Assembly: GCA_963717375.1 (NCBI GenBank)
Contig: OY970329.1
Location: forward strand, 1,984,001-2,048,000
Length of the DNA: 64,000 nucleotides
Source of the DNA: VRUE01 sp963717375
GTDB lineage: Bacteria; Actinomycetota; Thermoleophilia; Solirubrobacterales; 70-9
Reading direction: 5' to 3'
Shown one piece after another: positions 15,546 through 25,610 of this stretch (positions are counted from its first letter, which is position 1; every line of letters starts with the position of its first letter). The position numbers and the translations under genes were made by a program. Under the pieces are notes generated by a model. It saw only the letters and a list, made by a program, of their open reading frames with translations. It did not search any database and was not told the DNA's origin.

Positions 15546-16740
15546 AGCGCGAGGGCGCGGGCGGCTCGAGCCAGCGCTCGTCGAGGCGGCGAAGGGCGGC
15601 CTCGCTGAGGCGGATGCCATCGGCCACCGTGTCGAACTCGACGTTCTCGGAAACGTCGTTCGGCCAGTGGTAGAAGGCCGGCTGCTTTAAGTCGTTGCAG
15701 GCGCAGAGCGTCGCGGTCTCGTACCCGGCCGCCAGCGGCTCGAGACCGTCGGTGCCGTTGTGCAGGCGCAGGTTGGGATAGAGCCAGATCCCCATCTCCT
15801 CCGCCAGCGTGTCGATCAGCTCGAGCGCCCGCGGCGGGTACTCGTGCATCTTCAGAAAGCCCTCACCGCGGAGGACGAGCAGATGCGGCGAGCCGAGCGA
15901 CTCAAGGCAGAGGAAGAAGGTGCTCTCGCGCGGCAGCTGATCGAAGTGGCGCTCACCGAAGGCCTTGATTCCCTCGCTGAAGGACTCCTCCGAGCCGACC
16001 GAGAGCAGGACGACCCGGGTCTGCTCTGTCGGCTCCTCGACCAGCCGCTTCGCCAGCGCGAGCAGAGCGATCACGCCGGTGCCATTGTCGTTTGCGCCCG
16101 GCACCACCTTGCGCACGCCGACGTCGGCCATTGCCGCGACGGTGCCGAGGCCGATCAGGGCACCGAGCTTGGCGAGCAGGCGTCGTCCGCTGAGGGCACC
16201 CAGGCCGGCGAGGAGTGGGCCGCCCACCACCGGCGCCATCAGCATCGGGCTCGTCTCCTGGCTCTCGAGCAGCCCGAGGCGGTCGGCGACCTTGGGGATC
16301 CGTGGGTGGAAGATCAATCCCGAGTGGGCCGAGTCGTGGTGGGCGATGAGGACGACGGTGCGCTCGGCCTCGGCCGGGCCCAGCTCACAGACGACGTTGT
16401 ACGTGGTGCGCTTGGGCAGCAGCCGGCGCAGCGGTCGTTTCCCGGGGGGAAAGTCGGCCGCGATCCCGGCGACCCCGGCGAAGCCGAGGAGGGCGCCGCG
16501 CAGGCGACGGCCGCGCAGGCCCGCCCAGCCGGCGAGGACGCCCAGGCCGGCGCCGATGCCAAGCGGCCACCAGTAGGTGCCGTGCGCCGCCTCGGCCTCG
16601 ATCCGCGCGTCTGCCCCGAGCTCAGCGAAGCGTTCAACGATCCACTCGGCCGCCCGGCGCTCACCTTCAGAGGCCGAGGGGCGGTCGATTTGCTCGAGTT
16701 CCTCGAGCCAGCTACGGAGTCTGTCGTGGTCTGCTTGCAT
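15544..16740 (-). CDS. M28-family zinc metallopeptidase, membrane-associated
   Basis: 398 residues. The core is an M28 aminopeptidase-like domain: VVLIAHHDSAHSG carries the first zinc His and Asp context, PGANDNGTGVIALLALAKRL the bridging Asp, and LLSVGSEESFSEGIKAF the catalytic and metal Glu pair. A late HWPNDV may supply another His. Hydrophobic stretches near 75-110 and 185-225 suggest membrane attachment. The family removes N-terminal amino acids from peptides. The frame extends upstream into an inverted repeat, but TAAGTT (16753-16748), seven bases before the ATG at 16740, supports this start as leaderless. It is divergent from the site-2 protease gene. Confidence 0.82.
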   Translation of the reverse strand: MQADHDRLRSWLEELEQIDRPSASEGERRAAEWIVERFAELGADARIEAEAAHGTYWWPLGIGAGLGVLAGWAGLRGRRLRGALLGFAGVAGIAADFPPGKRPLRRLLPKRTTYNVVCELGPAEAERTVVLIAHHDSAHSGLIFHPRIPKVADRLGLLESQETSPMLMAPVVGGPLLAGLGALSGRRLLAKLGALIGLGTVAAMADVGVRKVVPGANDNGTGVIALLALAKRLVEEPTEQTRVVLLSVGSEESFSEGIKAFGERHFDQLPRESTFFLCLESLGSPHLLVLRGEGFLKMHEYPPRALELIDTLAEEMGIWLYPNLRLHNGTDGLEPLAAGYETATLCACNDLKQPAFYHWPNDVSENVEFDTVADGIRLSEAALRRLDERWLEPPAPSR

Positions 16741-16753
16741 CGCCGCGAACTTA

Positions 16754-16872
16754 TACGGGGCCTTCCCGGTGGGGGTGGAACGTCTTGTACTTTTTCGGCA
16801 ATTCCTTGAGGCGCCAGCCAGTGACTCTCCACCGAAAAAGTTAAGTGGAACCCCCGCCGGGAAGGCCCCGTA
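16754..16872. repeat. 119-bp nested inverted repeat between divergent peptidase genes
   Basis: Arms of 23 bases (starting TACGGGGCCTTCCCGG at 16754; complement ending at 16872) match at 22 positions. A second inverted repeat, CTTTTTCGG/CCGAAAAAG, lies inside at 16790-16798 and 16832-16840, and GTGGAAC occurs as a direct repeat near both. The element fills the gap between the divergent M28 and site-2 protease genes and contains their -10 regions. It could be a cruciform-forming regulatory site or a small MITE-like element flanked by TA. No other copy is visible here. Confidence 0.7.
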
Positions 16873-16882
16873 CGATTGGGGC

Positions 16883-18043
16883 ATGCCAGGTGGCCGACCG
16901 ATCACCCTGTTCCACGTCCGCGGTATCCGCATCGCGGTCGACTGGTCCTGGTTCATCGTCCTCTTCCTGATGATCTTCTGGCTCTCGGACTTCTACGGCC
17001 GGGTGTTGGGGGAAAGCAGCTCGTCATCGACGCCTTTCGCCCTCGCCGTCGTCAGCGCGCTGGCCTTCTTCGCATCGATCCTGCTGCACGAGCTCGGCCA
17101 CGCCTTCGCCGCCCTGCGTAATGGGATCGGCATCTCCAGCATTCAGCTCTGGATCTTCGGCGGGATGGCGCGAATGGATCGCGAGTCCGACTCGCCATCG
17201 ACCGAGTTCAAGGTGGCGATCGCCGGCCCGCTGGTGACGCTGGCGATCGTCGTCGTCCTGACCGGGTTCGGCATCGCCGCCGTCGGCTGGGAGGAGTTCC
17301 GCCGCTCGGCACTGGTGGAGAGCAGCAGCGGCGTTTCCGGATTCTGGGCGATGATCGGTTGGCTGGCCACGATCAACCTCCTGGTCCTCGTCTTCAACCT
17401 GTTGCCCGCCTTCCCGATGGACGGCGGCAGGGTTGTGCGGGCAATCGCCTGGTGGCGGACCGGGGACCGCAACTCCGCCACTCGCATCGCTGCCAACCTG
17501 GGTCGGGTCTTCGGCTACATCTTCATCGGCGGCGGCCTGGTGCTGATCGCCAGCGGCGACGTTTTCGGCGGCGTTTGGTTGGCCTTGATCGGCGTGGTGA
17601 TCAACGGCTCGGCCCGCGCCGCCTCGATGCAGACCGCGGTCACCGGCAAGATCAGCAGCCTCTCCGTCGCCGACGTGATGGATCGCGAACCGGTGGCGAT
17701 CCCGGGCGAGATCAGCGTCGAGCAGGCGCTCGACGAGTACTTCTTGCGCTACCGCTGGCCCTGGTTCCCGGTCGTCGACGCGGCCTACAAGTTCCTCGGG
17801 CTCGTGGTCAGGGAAAAAGCCGACGAGATCCCCGAGACCTCCCGCGCGACCGCCCACGTCTCCGACCTGCTCGAGTACGACGACGGCACCTTCCAGGTCC
17901 GCGACGACGCTCCCCTGGACTCGCTGCTGGCCAACAGCGCGCTGCGCCGCTTCGGGGCGGTGATGGCCGTCGACGTCGACGGGCGCCTTTCAGGCGTGAT
18001 CACGGTCGAGCAGGTGGGACGAGCGCTGCGCGACCAGTCGTGA
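16883..18043 (+). CDS. Site-2 protease family zinc metalloprotease with CBS domains
   Basis: 386 residues. An M50B-type intramembrane protease: the zinc motif HELGH is in ILLHELGHAFAAL (about residues 70-75), and the third ligand region is LLPAFPMDGGRVVRAI. About six hydrophobic segments surround these. Residues about 250-386 contain a CBS pair (DVMDREPVAIPGEISVEQALDEYFL, and VSDLLEYDDGTF...GVITVEQVG). CBS-linked S2Ps are thought to sense nucleotides and cleave membrane-bound regulators. The ATG follows TACGAT (16871-16876) by six bases, a leaderless-type start. The TGA stop is the first codon of a perfect inverted repeat shared with the convergent gene. The substrate is unknown. Confidence 0.9.
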   Translation: MPGGRPITLFHVRGIRIAVDWSWFIVLFLMIFWLSDFYGRVLGESSSSSTPFALAVVSALAFFASILLHELGHAFAALRNGIGISSIQLWIFGGMARMDRESDSPSTEFKVAIAGPLVTLAIVVVLTGFGIAAVGWEEFRRSALVESSSGVSGFWAMIGWLATINLLVLVFNLLPAFPMDGGRVVRAIAWWRTGDRNSATRIAANLGRVFGYIFIGGGLVLIASGDVFGGVWLALIGVVINGSARAASMQTAVTGKISSLSVADVMDREPVAIPGEISVEQALDEYFLRYRWPWFPVVDAAYKFLGLVVREKADEIPETSRATAHVSDLLEYDDGTFQVRDDAPLDSLLANSALRRFGAVMAVDVDGRLSGVITVEQVGRALRDQS

Positions 18044-18105
18044 GCCGCCGGGGGTTCCTTCTCAGGCCGCTTCGCGGGAGTTCCTGAGAAGGAACCCCCG
18101 GCGGC

Positions 18106-18108
<3 letters not shown>
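18041..18108. terminator. Perfect 26-bp inverted repeat carrying both stop codons
   Basis: Arms 18041-18066 (beginning TGAGCCGCCGGGGG) and 18083-18108 are exact complements, with a 16-base centre. The left arm begins with the TGA of the site-2 protease gene, and the right arm ends with the complement of the acyl-CoA dehydrogenase TGA, so the stops pair at the hairpin base. It is very probably a bidirectional transcription terminator. Confidence 0.85.
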
Positions 18109-19776
<1,668 letters not shown>

Positions 19777-19818
19777 CGCCACGGATTGTGCCAGTCCATC
19801 GATAGCATCGCCGACCCC

Positions 19819-21033
19819 ATGGAGAAGATCCCCGTCAAGAACCCGATCGTCGAGCTCGACGGCGACGAGATGACCCGAATCATCTGGGCCTTCATCAAGG
19901 AGCAGTTGATCCTTCCCTACCTCGATCTCGATCTGGTCTATTTCGACCTCGGGATCGAGAGCCGCGACGCGACCCGCGATCAGATCACCGTCGACGCGGC
20001 AAACGCGATCAAGCAGCACGGCGTCGGCGTCAAGTGCGCGACGATCACGCCCGATGAGGCACGGGTCGAGGAGTTCGGCCTGGCGGAGATGTACCGCTCG
20101 CCTAACGGGACGATCCGCAACATCCTCGGCGGCGTCATCTTCCGCGAGCCGATCGTGATCTCCAACGTGCCCAGGCTCGTGCCCGGCTGGACGAAGCCGA
20201 TCGTGATCGGCCGCCACGCCTTCGGCGACCAGTACCGCGCAACCGACATGGTTGTGCCCGGCGAGGGCACGCTGACCCTCACCTACACGCCCAAGGATGG
20301 CTCGGAGCCGGTCGAGCTCGACGTCTACGACTTTCCCGGCCCGGGCATCGCGATGGCGATGTACAACCTCGACGACTCAATTCGGGATTTCGCTCGCGCC
20401 TCGATGCGCTACGGGTTGAACCGCGGCTATCCGGTCTACCTCTCGACCAAGAACACGATCCTCAAGCGCTACGACGGACGGTTCAAGGACCTTTTCGCCG
20501 AGGTGTACGAGAGCGAGTTCAAGGCAGACTTCGAGGCCGCCGGAATCACCTATGAACACCGCTTGATCGATGACATGGTGGCGGCGGCGATGAAGTGGGA
20601 GGGCGGTTACGTTTGGGCCTGCAAGAACTACGACGGCGACGTGCAATCCGACACCGTCGCCCAGGGCTTCGGCTCGCTTGGCTTGATGACCAGCGTGCTG
20701 ATGAGTCCCGACGGCAGGACCGTGGAGGCCGAGGCGGCTCATGGCACCGTTACCCGCCACTACCGCCAGCACCAGCAGGGCAAGCCCACCTCGACCAACC
20801 CAATCGCCTCGATCTTTGCCTGGACCCGTGGCCTCGCCGCTCGCGGTCGCCTCGACGAGACCCCCGAGGTCTCCCATTTCGCCGAGACGCTTGAGCGCGT
20901 CTGTGTGGAAACGGTAGAAAGCGGCCGGATGACCAAGGACCTTGCCCTGCTGATTGGCCCCGACCAGGAGTTCCAGACCACGCAGGAGTTCCTCGCCTCG
21001 ATTGACGAGGGTCTGCAACGGGCAATGGCATAG
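19819..21033 (+). CDS. icd: Isocitrate dehydrogenase, NADP-dependent
   Basis: 404 residues of the homodimeric eukaryote-like (type II) NADP enzyme, converting isocitrate to 2-oxoglutarate. Signature stretches are VELDGDEMTRIIW, SPNGTIRNILGG, YPVYLSTKNTILKRYDGRFKDLF (substrate and phosphate loops), HRLIDDMVAAAM, and the cofactor region EAEAAHGTVTRHYRQHQQGK with TSTNPIASIFAWTRGL. The ATG at 19819 is ten bases after TAGCAT (19803-19808), consistent with a leaderless start. mdh follows after 46 bases, so two TCA enzymes are probably transcribed together. The length is standard. Confidence 0.97.
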   Translation: MEKIPVKNPIVELDGDEMTRIIWAFIKEQLILPYLDLDLVYFDLGIESRDATRDQITVDAANAIKQHGVGVKCATITPDEARVEEFGLAEMYRSPNGTIRNILGGVIFREPIVISNVPRLVPGWTKPIVIGRHAFGDQYRATDMVVPGEGTLTLTYTPKDGSEPVELDVYDFPGPGIAMAMYNLDDSIRDFARASMRYGLNRGYPVYLSTKNTILKRYDGRFKDLFAEVYESEFKADFEAAGITYEHRLIDDMVAAAMKWEGGYVWACKNYDGDVQSDTVAQGFGSLGLMTSVLMSPDGRTVEAEAAHGTVTRHYRQHQQGKPTSTNPIASIFAWTRGLAARGRLDETPEVSHFAETLERVCVETVESGRMTKDLALLIGPDQEFQTTQEFLASIDEGLQRAMA

Positions 21034-21079
21034 CTCTTCAGCTCTTTCGAAAACTACGAAGCCAGGAGATAGAGATTCC

Positions 21080-22066
21080 GTGAGCACCCCTGTGAAAGTC
21101 ACCGTTACCGGCGCCGCTGGGCAGATCGGCTACGCGTTGCTGTTCCGCATCGCCAGCGGCCAGATGCTCGGCCCCGACACGCCGGTGGAGTTGAGCCTGC
21201 TCGAGATCCCCGACGCGGTCAAGGCCGCGGAGGGCACCGCGATGGAGCTCGACGATTGCGCCTTCCCGCTGTTGCGCAAGATCGACATCTTCGACGATCC
21301 CAAGCAGGCGTTCGACGGCTGCAACGTTGGCCTGCTGGTTGGGGCGCGGCCGCGCGGTCCCGGCATGGAGCGTTCGGACCTGCTCGAGGCCAACGGTGGA
21401 ATCTTCAAGCCGCAGGGTGAAGCAATCGCCGCCGGTGCCGCCGATGACGTGCGTGTGCTGGTGGTCGGAAACCCCGCCAACACCAACTGCCTGATCGCGA
21501 TGTCCAACGCCGATGGCGTCCCGCGCGAGCGCTTCACCGCGATGATGCGCCTCGACCACAACCGGGCGATCGCGCAGCTGGCCAACAAGCTCGGCAAGCA
21601 GATCCCCGAGGTCACCAATATGACCGTGTGGGGCAACCACTCGACCACTCAGTACCCCGACCTCGTCAACGCACGGGTGGGTGGTGAGAGCGCCTGGGAC
21701 GCGGTCGACGATCAGGCGTGGATTGCCGATGAGTTCATCCCGCGCGTGGCAAAACGCGGTGCCGCGATCATCGAGGCTCGCGGTGCGTCCAGCGCGGCCT
21801 CGGCGGCAAACGCCGCGATCGACCATGTGCACGACTGGGTTCTCGGTACGCCCGAGGGTGACTGGGTTTCGATGGGCGTTCCCGCCGACGGCTCCTACGG
21901 GGTCGAGGAGGGCATAGTCGCCGGCTTCCCCTGCACCTGCAGTGGGGGTGAGTGGTCGATCGTCGAGGGGGCCGAGGTGCCGGAGTTCTCCCGCGCTCGC
22001 ATTGACGCCAGTGCGGCCGAGCTGCGTGAGGAGCGCGACGCGGTCGCCAAGCTCGGCCTCGTCTGA
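21080..22066 (+). CDS. mdh: Malate dehydrogenase
   Basis: 328 residues of the type with cytosolic-like sequence (MDH group with TGAAGQIGYALLFRIASG). Interconverts malate and oxaloacetate with NAD(H). The substrate Arg loop is VGARPRGPGMERSDLLEANG; VVGNPANTNCLIAM, MRLDHNRAIAQLA and TVWGNHSTTQYPD (catalytic His) are all present. The GTG at 21080 is preceded by AGGAGATAGAG, a good ribosome site. A hairpin terminator follows at 22081. Together with icd and the sdh operon it forms a loose TCA cluster. Confidence 0.97.
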   Translation: MSTPVKVTVTGAAGQIGYALLFRIASGQMLGPDTPVELSLLEIPDAVKAAEGTAMELDDCAFPLLRKIDIFDDPKQAFDGCNVGLLVGARPRGPGMERSDLLEANGGIFKPQGEAIAAGAADDVRVLVVGNPANTNCLIAMSNADGVPRERFTAMMRLDHNRAIAQLANKLGKQIPEVTNMTVWGNHSTTQYPDLVNARVGGESAWDAVDDQAWIADEFIPRVAKRGAAIIEARGASSAASAANAAIDHVHDWVLGTPEGDWVSMGVPADGSYGVEEGIVAGFPCTCSGGEWSIVEGAEVPEFSRARIDASAAELREERDAVAKLGLV

Positions 22067-22080
22067 GCTTAATCAGGCAA

Positions 22081-22116
22081 TGAAAAAGCCGGCCCACATC
22101 GGGGCCGACTTTTTCA
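22081..22116 (+). terminator. Hairpin terminator after mdh
   Basis: TGAAAAAGCCGGCCC (22081-22095) pairs with 22102-22116 at 14 of 15 positions around an ACATCG loop. The outer stem provides an A-run on one side and a T-run on the other, so it can terminate both mdh and the convergent AT-hook gene. Confidence 0.85.
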
Positions 22117-22136
22117 AAGCAACAGAAGAGGTAACG

Positions 22137-22571
22137 CTAGGCGGGGTGGTACTCCCGGCCCTTCTTCGTCACCCGACCCTCTTTCTCCATTTCACCGAGG
22201 ACTCGGTAGAGATAGTTGGGTTTGATTTTCATCTGCTTGGCGATCTCCGAGGCGGAGATACCGGGGTTCTGCTTGACCAGATTGACCGCCTGATCGGCAC
22301 GGGTGCCGCCGCGGCGACGACGCCGGCGGCGCGGGGCAGCGGCGGTTGATGTCGATGCCGAGTCAGACGCGGGTGCGGGTGCAGCGGCAGTTTTACGAGG
22401 GCGACCGGGGCCACGTTTTCCTGTGCCCGGAGGTCGACCTGGACGACGGGTAACGGTGCCACCAAGCTCTGCTAGGGCACGCTCGAGACGCGCGCGCTCC
22501 TCGTCGAGCTCGGCGAGCCGCTTCTTGACCAGGCCGAGGGCCTCGTCTAGTACGTTGCTGGTGCTAGGCAT
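22137..22571 (-). CDS. Coiled-coil, AT-hook and winged-helix DNA-binding protein
   Basis: 144 residues. About 1-40 form a coiled coil (LDEALGLVKKRLAELDEERA). About 44-65 carry two AT-hook-like cores, RRPGRPP and RGPGRPRK. An Ala/Ser linker leads to a run of arginines, then about 95-144 form a helix-turn-helix/wing (AVNLVKQNPGISASEIAKQM, YLYRVLGEMEKEGRVTKKGREY). It should oligomerise and bind DNA in both minor and major grooves, like a nucleoid-associated or global regulator. The ATG at 22571 is preceded by AAAGGAAGG. Longer upstream starts lack a ribosome site. The gene lies between mdh (convergent) and the desaturase. The targets are unknown. Confidence 0.75.
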   Translation of the reverse strand: MPSTSNVLDEALGLVKKRLAELDEERARLERALAELGGTVTRRPGRPPGTGKRGPGRPRKTAAAPAPASDSASTSTAAAPRRRRRRRGGTRADQAVNLVKQNPGISASEIAKQMKIKPNYLYRVLGEMEKEGRVTKKGREYHPA

Positions 22572-22637
22572 TTCCTTCCTTTCATCCCGGTGAGCCTTTT
22601 TGTCTCCCGGGTCGTCAGCTTCCGGGAGTGTGGCACA

Positions 22638-22685
22638 GTCACAGTGACAGTGACTATTCATCTAGTCAAACTCGTGCCTGTCACT
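22638..22685 (-). promoter_or_regulatory. Repeated GTCAC/GTGAC half-sites upstream of AT-hook gene
   Basis: GTCAC-A-GTGAC (22638-22648) is followed directly by AGTGACT (22649-22655), and another TGTCACT occurs near 22679-22685. These lie in the 153-base gap upstream of the AT-hook gene, which otherwise contains no gene. A regulator binding site is plausible from the repeated half-site only. Confidence 0.35.
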
Positions 22686-22724
22686 CTGGCCATTTGGATG
22701 AAGGTGGACAGAGCGGGGTGCCGT

Positions 22725-23606
22725 TTAGGCGGCGCGCTGGGCCTGGCGCTCAGGTGAGATACGAACCACATTCCAGGCGAGGCCGAGCTTCTCCATCCCG
22801 GCAATGATCAGCGCCGAGGGATCTATCTCCCAACGGCGCAGTCCGTGCACGGCGGAGCGTGGGAACGCGTGGTGGTTGTGATGCCACGACTCACCGAGCG
22901 AAGGCAGCGCCAGCCAAAAGACATTGGTAGAGCGATCGTCGGTGTCAAACCGGCGCGTACCGAAATAGTGGCATACGGAATTGACGCTCCAGGTCACGTG
23001 GTGAACAAAGAAAATGCGAACCAACCCACCCCAGAGCAGTCCGGTTGCGGCTCCGGCGAGAGTTCCACTTACGGCGTAGCCCGCGAGGGCGGGAAGCGCG
23101 AGGCTGATCAGCACAATTGGGACGAACTGACGCGAGATCGTCCGCATGCCGCGATCCTCATAGAGGTCGGCCGCGTAGCGCTTCCAGTCGGCCCGGCCCT
23201 GGGTCGACATCAGCCAGCCTGAGTGGGCGTGCCAGAGGCCGGCGAAGACGCCGCGCACGCCGCCGTCGTGGCCGACGTGGGGACTGTGCGGGTCGCCCTC
23301 TTCGTCGGTGTGGGCGTGATGCTTACGGTGATCGGCCACCCACGAGATAGCCGGCCCCTGCACAGCCATCGAGCCGAGCACCGCGAAGGTGTACTCGGCC
23401 GGCTTCGAGGTTTGGAAGGAACGGTGGGTAAGCAGCCGGTGGAAGCCGACGGTGATCCCGATCGCCGTCAGCAGGTACATCACGGCGGCGATGACCAGGT
23501 CCTGGGCACTGACCAGCTGGTTCCAGAGCAGCACGATCGCGGTGAGGGTGGCGACGAAGGGAAGGACTACGGCGCCGAGATTGGCGATCTTCTCGGTTTT
23601 GGTCAT
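22725..23606 (-). CDS. Acyl-CoA (delta-9 type) fatty acid desaturase
   Basis: 293 residues, membrane-bound di-iron desaturase. All three histidine boxes are present: HRLLTH (about 57-62), HRKHH (about 94-98) and HNHHA near residue 245. Four main hydrophobic segments alternate with them. It introduces a double bond into acyl-CoA or membrane lipid chains, adjusting membrane fluidity. The frame also starts at a GTG at 23645, adding 13 residues; the ATG at 23606 begins at the conserved helix, so it is preferred, but without a strong ribosome site. A PucR-type regulator gene is divergent, 87 bases away, and a fatty-acid hydroxylase is close by, suggesting a lipid-modification cluster. Confidence 0.93.
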   Translation of the reverse strand: MTKTEKIANLGAVVLPFVATLTAIVLLWNQLVSAQDLVIAAVMYLLTAIGITVGFHRLLTHRSFQTSKPAEYTFAVLGSMAVQGPAISWVADHRKHHAHTDEEGDPHSPHVGHDGGVRGVFAGLWHAHSGWLMSTQGRADWKRYAADLYEDRGMRTISRQFVPIVLISLALPALAGYAVSGTLAGAATGLLWGGLVRIFFVHHVTWSVNSVCHYFGTRRFDTDDRSTNVFWLALPSLGESWHHNHHAFPRSAVHGLRRWEIDPSALIIAGMEKLGLAWNVVRISPERQAQRAA

Positions 23607-23693
23607 CTCGCCCACCGCCAGACAAATTACGCGTCCTTTGGACACAAGAGTTAGCCATCAAGGCAATTCCTGATGCTAGTTTTTATTAGATAG

Positions 23694-24860
23694 ATGACAA
23701 GTCCTGTCGATTCTGAGCCCTGGCGCGGCTTGCCCACAAGCGTCGCTGACTTGATCGAGCCCGAACTGGAGGCGGTGACGGGCGAGATCCTCGCGGCGAT
23801 CGCCCGCGAGGTTCCCGAGTACGAACGGCCGCTCGAGGGGAACTTCGGCCGCGGCGTCCGCACCGGCGTCGGCGAGGCGCTGAGTCAGTTCGTCGCCCTG
23901 ATCCGCGATCCAGACGCGGGCCGCGGGCTGGGTCGCGAGGTCTACGTCAGCCTCGGCCGCGGCGAGCTGAACCAGGGCAGGACGCTTGACTCCCTGCAGG
24001 CGGCCTACCGAGTGGGCGCCAGGGTTGCATGGAGGAGGCTCGCCCTTGTCGGGCGGCGGGCCAAGCTCGACGCCGAGGTCCTCAGCCTGCTCGCCGAGGC
24101 GATCTTCGCCTACATCGACGAGCTCTCCGCCGACTCGGTCGAGGGTTACGCCGTCGCGCGCTCCGAGAGCGAGGACCTGCGCCGCCGCCGCCGGCGCGAG
24201 CTTGCCTCCCTGCTGTTGCGGGAGCCCACTGCCGACGACGCCGACCTGCGCGCCGCCGCGCGGGCGGCCGGGTGGAGGATTCCTCGCGAGCTCGCTCCGC
24301 TTACCTGTGCCGAGTCGGAGCTGGGCGAGCTCGCCCACCGCCTTCCCGCCGATTGCCTGCTGACTCAGGTCGATGAGCTCGGCTGCGTACTCGTGCCCGA
24401 CCCCACCGGGCCGGGGCGCAAGGCCGATCTCGAGCGCGCCGCCGGCGGCAGGTCGGTGGTGCTCGGATCGCCGTGTGAGCCGGCGCGACTGCGCGATTCC
24501 TGGGAGCTGGCGAAGACGGCCCTGGGGGCGCTCGAAGCGGGAGCGATTCCCGCCGGCGGACTGGTCAGCGCCGAGGACCACCTCGCCGGCCTGCTGCTCT
24601 TCGAGGGCAGCGCCCTGGTCGCCAGGATCGCCGCCCACCGGCTGGCCCCGCTCGATTCCCTCACGGTGAAGGCGCGCGAGCGGATGCGTGAGACGGCGCT
24701 TGCCTACGTGCGCCACGGCGGCAACTCGGTGGAGATGGCTGCCGCCCTGCACATCCATCCGCAGACGGCGCGCTACCGCGTCGCACGGCTGCGCGAGCTG
24801 CTCGGCGACCAGCTCGATGATCCCGACGCTCGCTTCGAGCTCGAGATAGCCCTGCGCTAG
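23694..24860 (+). CDS. PucR/CdaR-type helix-turn-helix regulator
   Basis: 388 residues. The C-terminal 60 residues are a PucR-type HTH_30 domain (ALAYVRHGGNSVEMAAALHIHPQTARYRVARLRELLG). The N-terminal and middle parts resemble the RsbR-like/GGDEF-like sensor region of PucR C-terminal-HTH proteins (FGRGVRTGVGEALSQF, TLDSLQAAYRVGARVAWRRL). Similar genes are often next to fatty-acid desaturases in actinobacteria, and this one is divergent from the desaturase, so it probably regulates it (inference). The upstream gap is AT-rich (TAGTTTTTATTAGATAG) and includes possible -10 boxes. The last four bases, CTAG, are shared with the convergent hydroxylase stop. Confidence 0.82.
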   Translation: MTSPVDSEPWRGLPTSVADLIEPELEAVTGEILAAIAREVPEYERPLEGNFGRGVRTGVGEALSQFVALIRDPDAGRGLGREVYVSLGRGELNQGRTLDSLQAAYRVGARVAWRRLALVGRRAKLDAEVLSLLAEAIFAYIDELSADSVEGYAVARSESEDLRRRRRRELASLLLREPTADDADLRAAARAAGWRIPRELAPLTCAESELGELAHRLPADCLLTQVDELGCVLVPDPTGPGRKADLERAAGGRSVVLGSPCEPARLRDSWELAKTALGALEAGAIPAGGLVSAEDHLAGLLLFEGSALVARIAAHRLAPLDSLTVKARERMRETALAYVRHGGNSVEMAAALHIHPQTARYRVARLRELLGDQLDDPDARFELEIALR

Positions 24861-25483
24861 TTGTCGCGGCGGCGCGGCAGGGTGCGGAAGACGACGTCCC
24901 AGATCGGCGAGGAGACGCCGTAGCCGAAGCGGTGGTCCTGGAAGTGGTGGCGCATGTGCTGCTCTCGCAGGCGCTTGCCGAACTCGGACTTGGGAACGAA
25001 ATGGTGCACGTAGTAGTGCGTGTAGTCATAGAAGAGGTAGCCGGCGATGAAGCCGCCGAAGAGCGGGAAGGCCGCCGGGGTGCCGAACAGCAGCGTGAAG
25101 GCGAAGAAGAAGAGGGCGGCGAGCGGGATCGCCACCGCGGGCGGCATCACCAGGCGCAGCTTGTCGTTGGGATGGTCGTGGTGGATGCCGTGGATGATGA
25201 AGTGCATCCGCCGCCCGACGGCGTTGTCGGGCTCCCAGTGGAAGATCAGCCGGTGCAGCCAGTACTCGGTCAGGGTCCAAATGCCGATCCCGCCGAGGCT
25301 GAGCAGGAGCAGCTGCCAGGCGGCGTAGCCGCGGTCGGCTCCGAGCCACTCGACCGCGACGACCACCGGCACGAAGACGATCGCCGGGACCGCGGGGTGC
25401 ACCCGCGAGAAGAAGTTGAGGAAGTCGCTCTCGAACAGCGGGGGAGACGCCGCGAGCTTGTCGGTCCGGCTGGAGGAGTCCAT
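24857..25483 (-). CDS. Fatty acid hydroxylase / sterol desaturase family protein
   Basis: 208 residues with about four membrane segments. The conserved His clusters of the family are present: HRLIFH, HFIIHGIHHDHP, HYYVHH and HMRHH, the expected ligands for a metal centre. The best match by pattern is the fatty-acid 2-hydroxylase-like subgroup, which hydroxylates acyl chains in membranes. The ATG at 25483 is nine bases after TACCAT (25498-25493), a leaderless-type promoter. It is convergent with the PucR-type regulator with a CTAG overlap and lies near the desaturase, supporting a role in membrane lipid modification. The exact substrate is unknown. Confidence 0.88.
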   Translation of the reverse strand: MDSSSRTDKLAASPPLFESDFLNFFSRVHPAVPAIVFVPVVVAVEWLGADRGYAAWQLLLLSLGGIGIWTLTEYWLHRLIFHWEPDNAVGRRMHFIIHGIHHDHPNDKLRLVMPPAVAIPLAALFFFAFTLLFGTPAAFPLFGGFIAGYLFYDYTHYYVHHFVPKSEFGKRLREQHMRHHFQDHRFGYGVSSPIWDVVFRTLPRRRDN

Positions 25484-25610
25484 CCAGCGGCAATGGTAGC
25501 GACGGCAACTCCCGCCTTCCGCAAGACGCGGGGAAGATGTGACGAGTCTGTGTCAAAGACGTTGCGCTTTGCGGGAATGCCAGTCACGAAAGACGCACGA
25601 CGATGCCACT

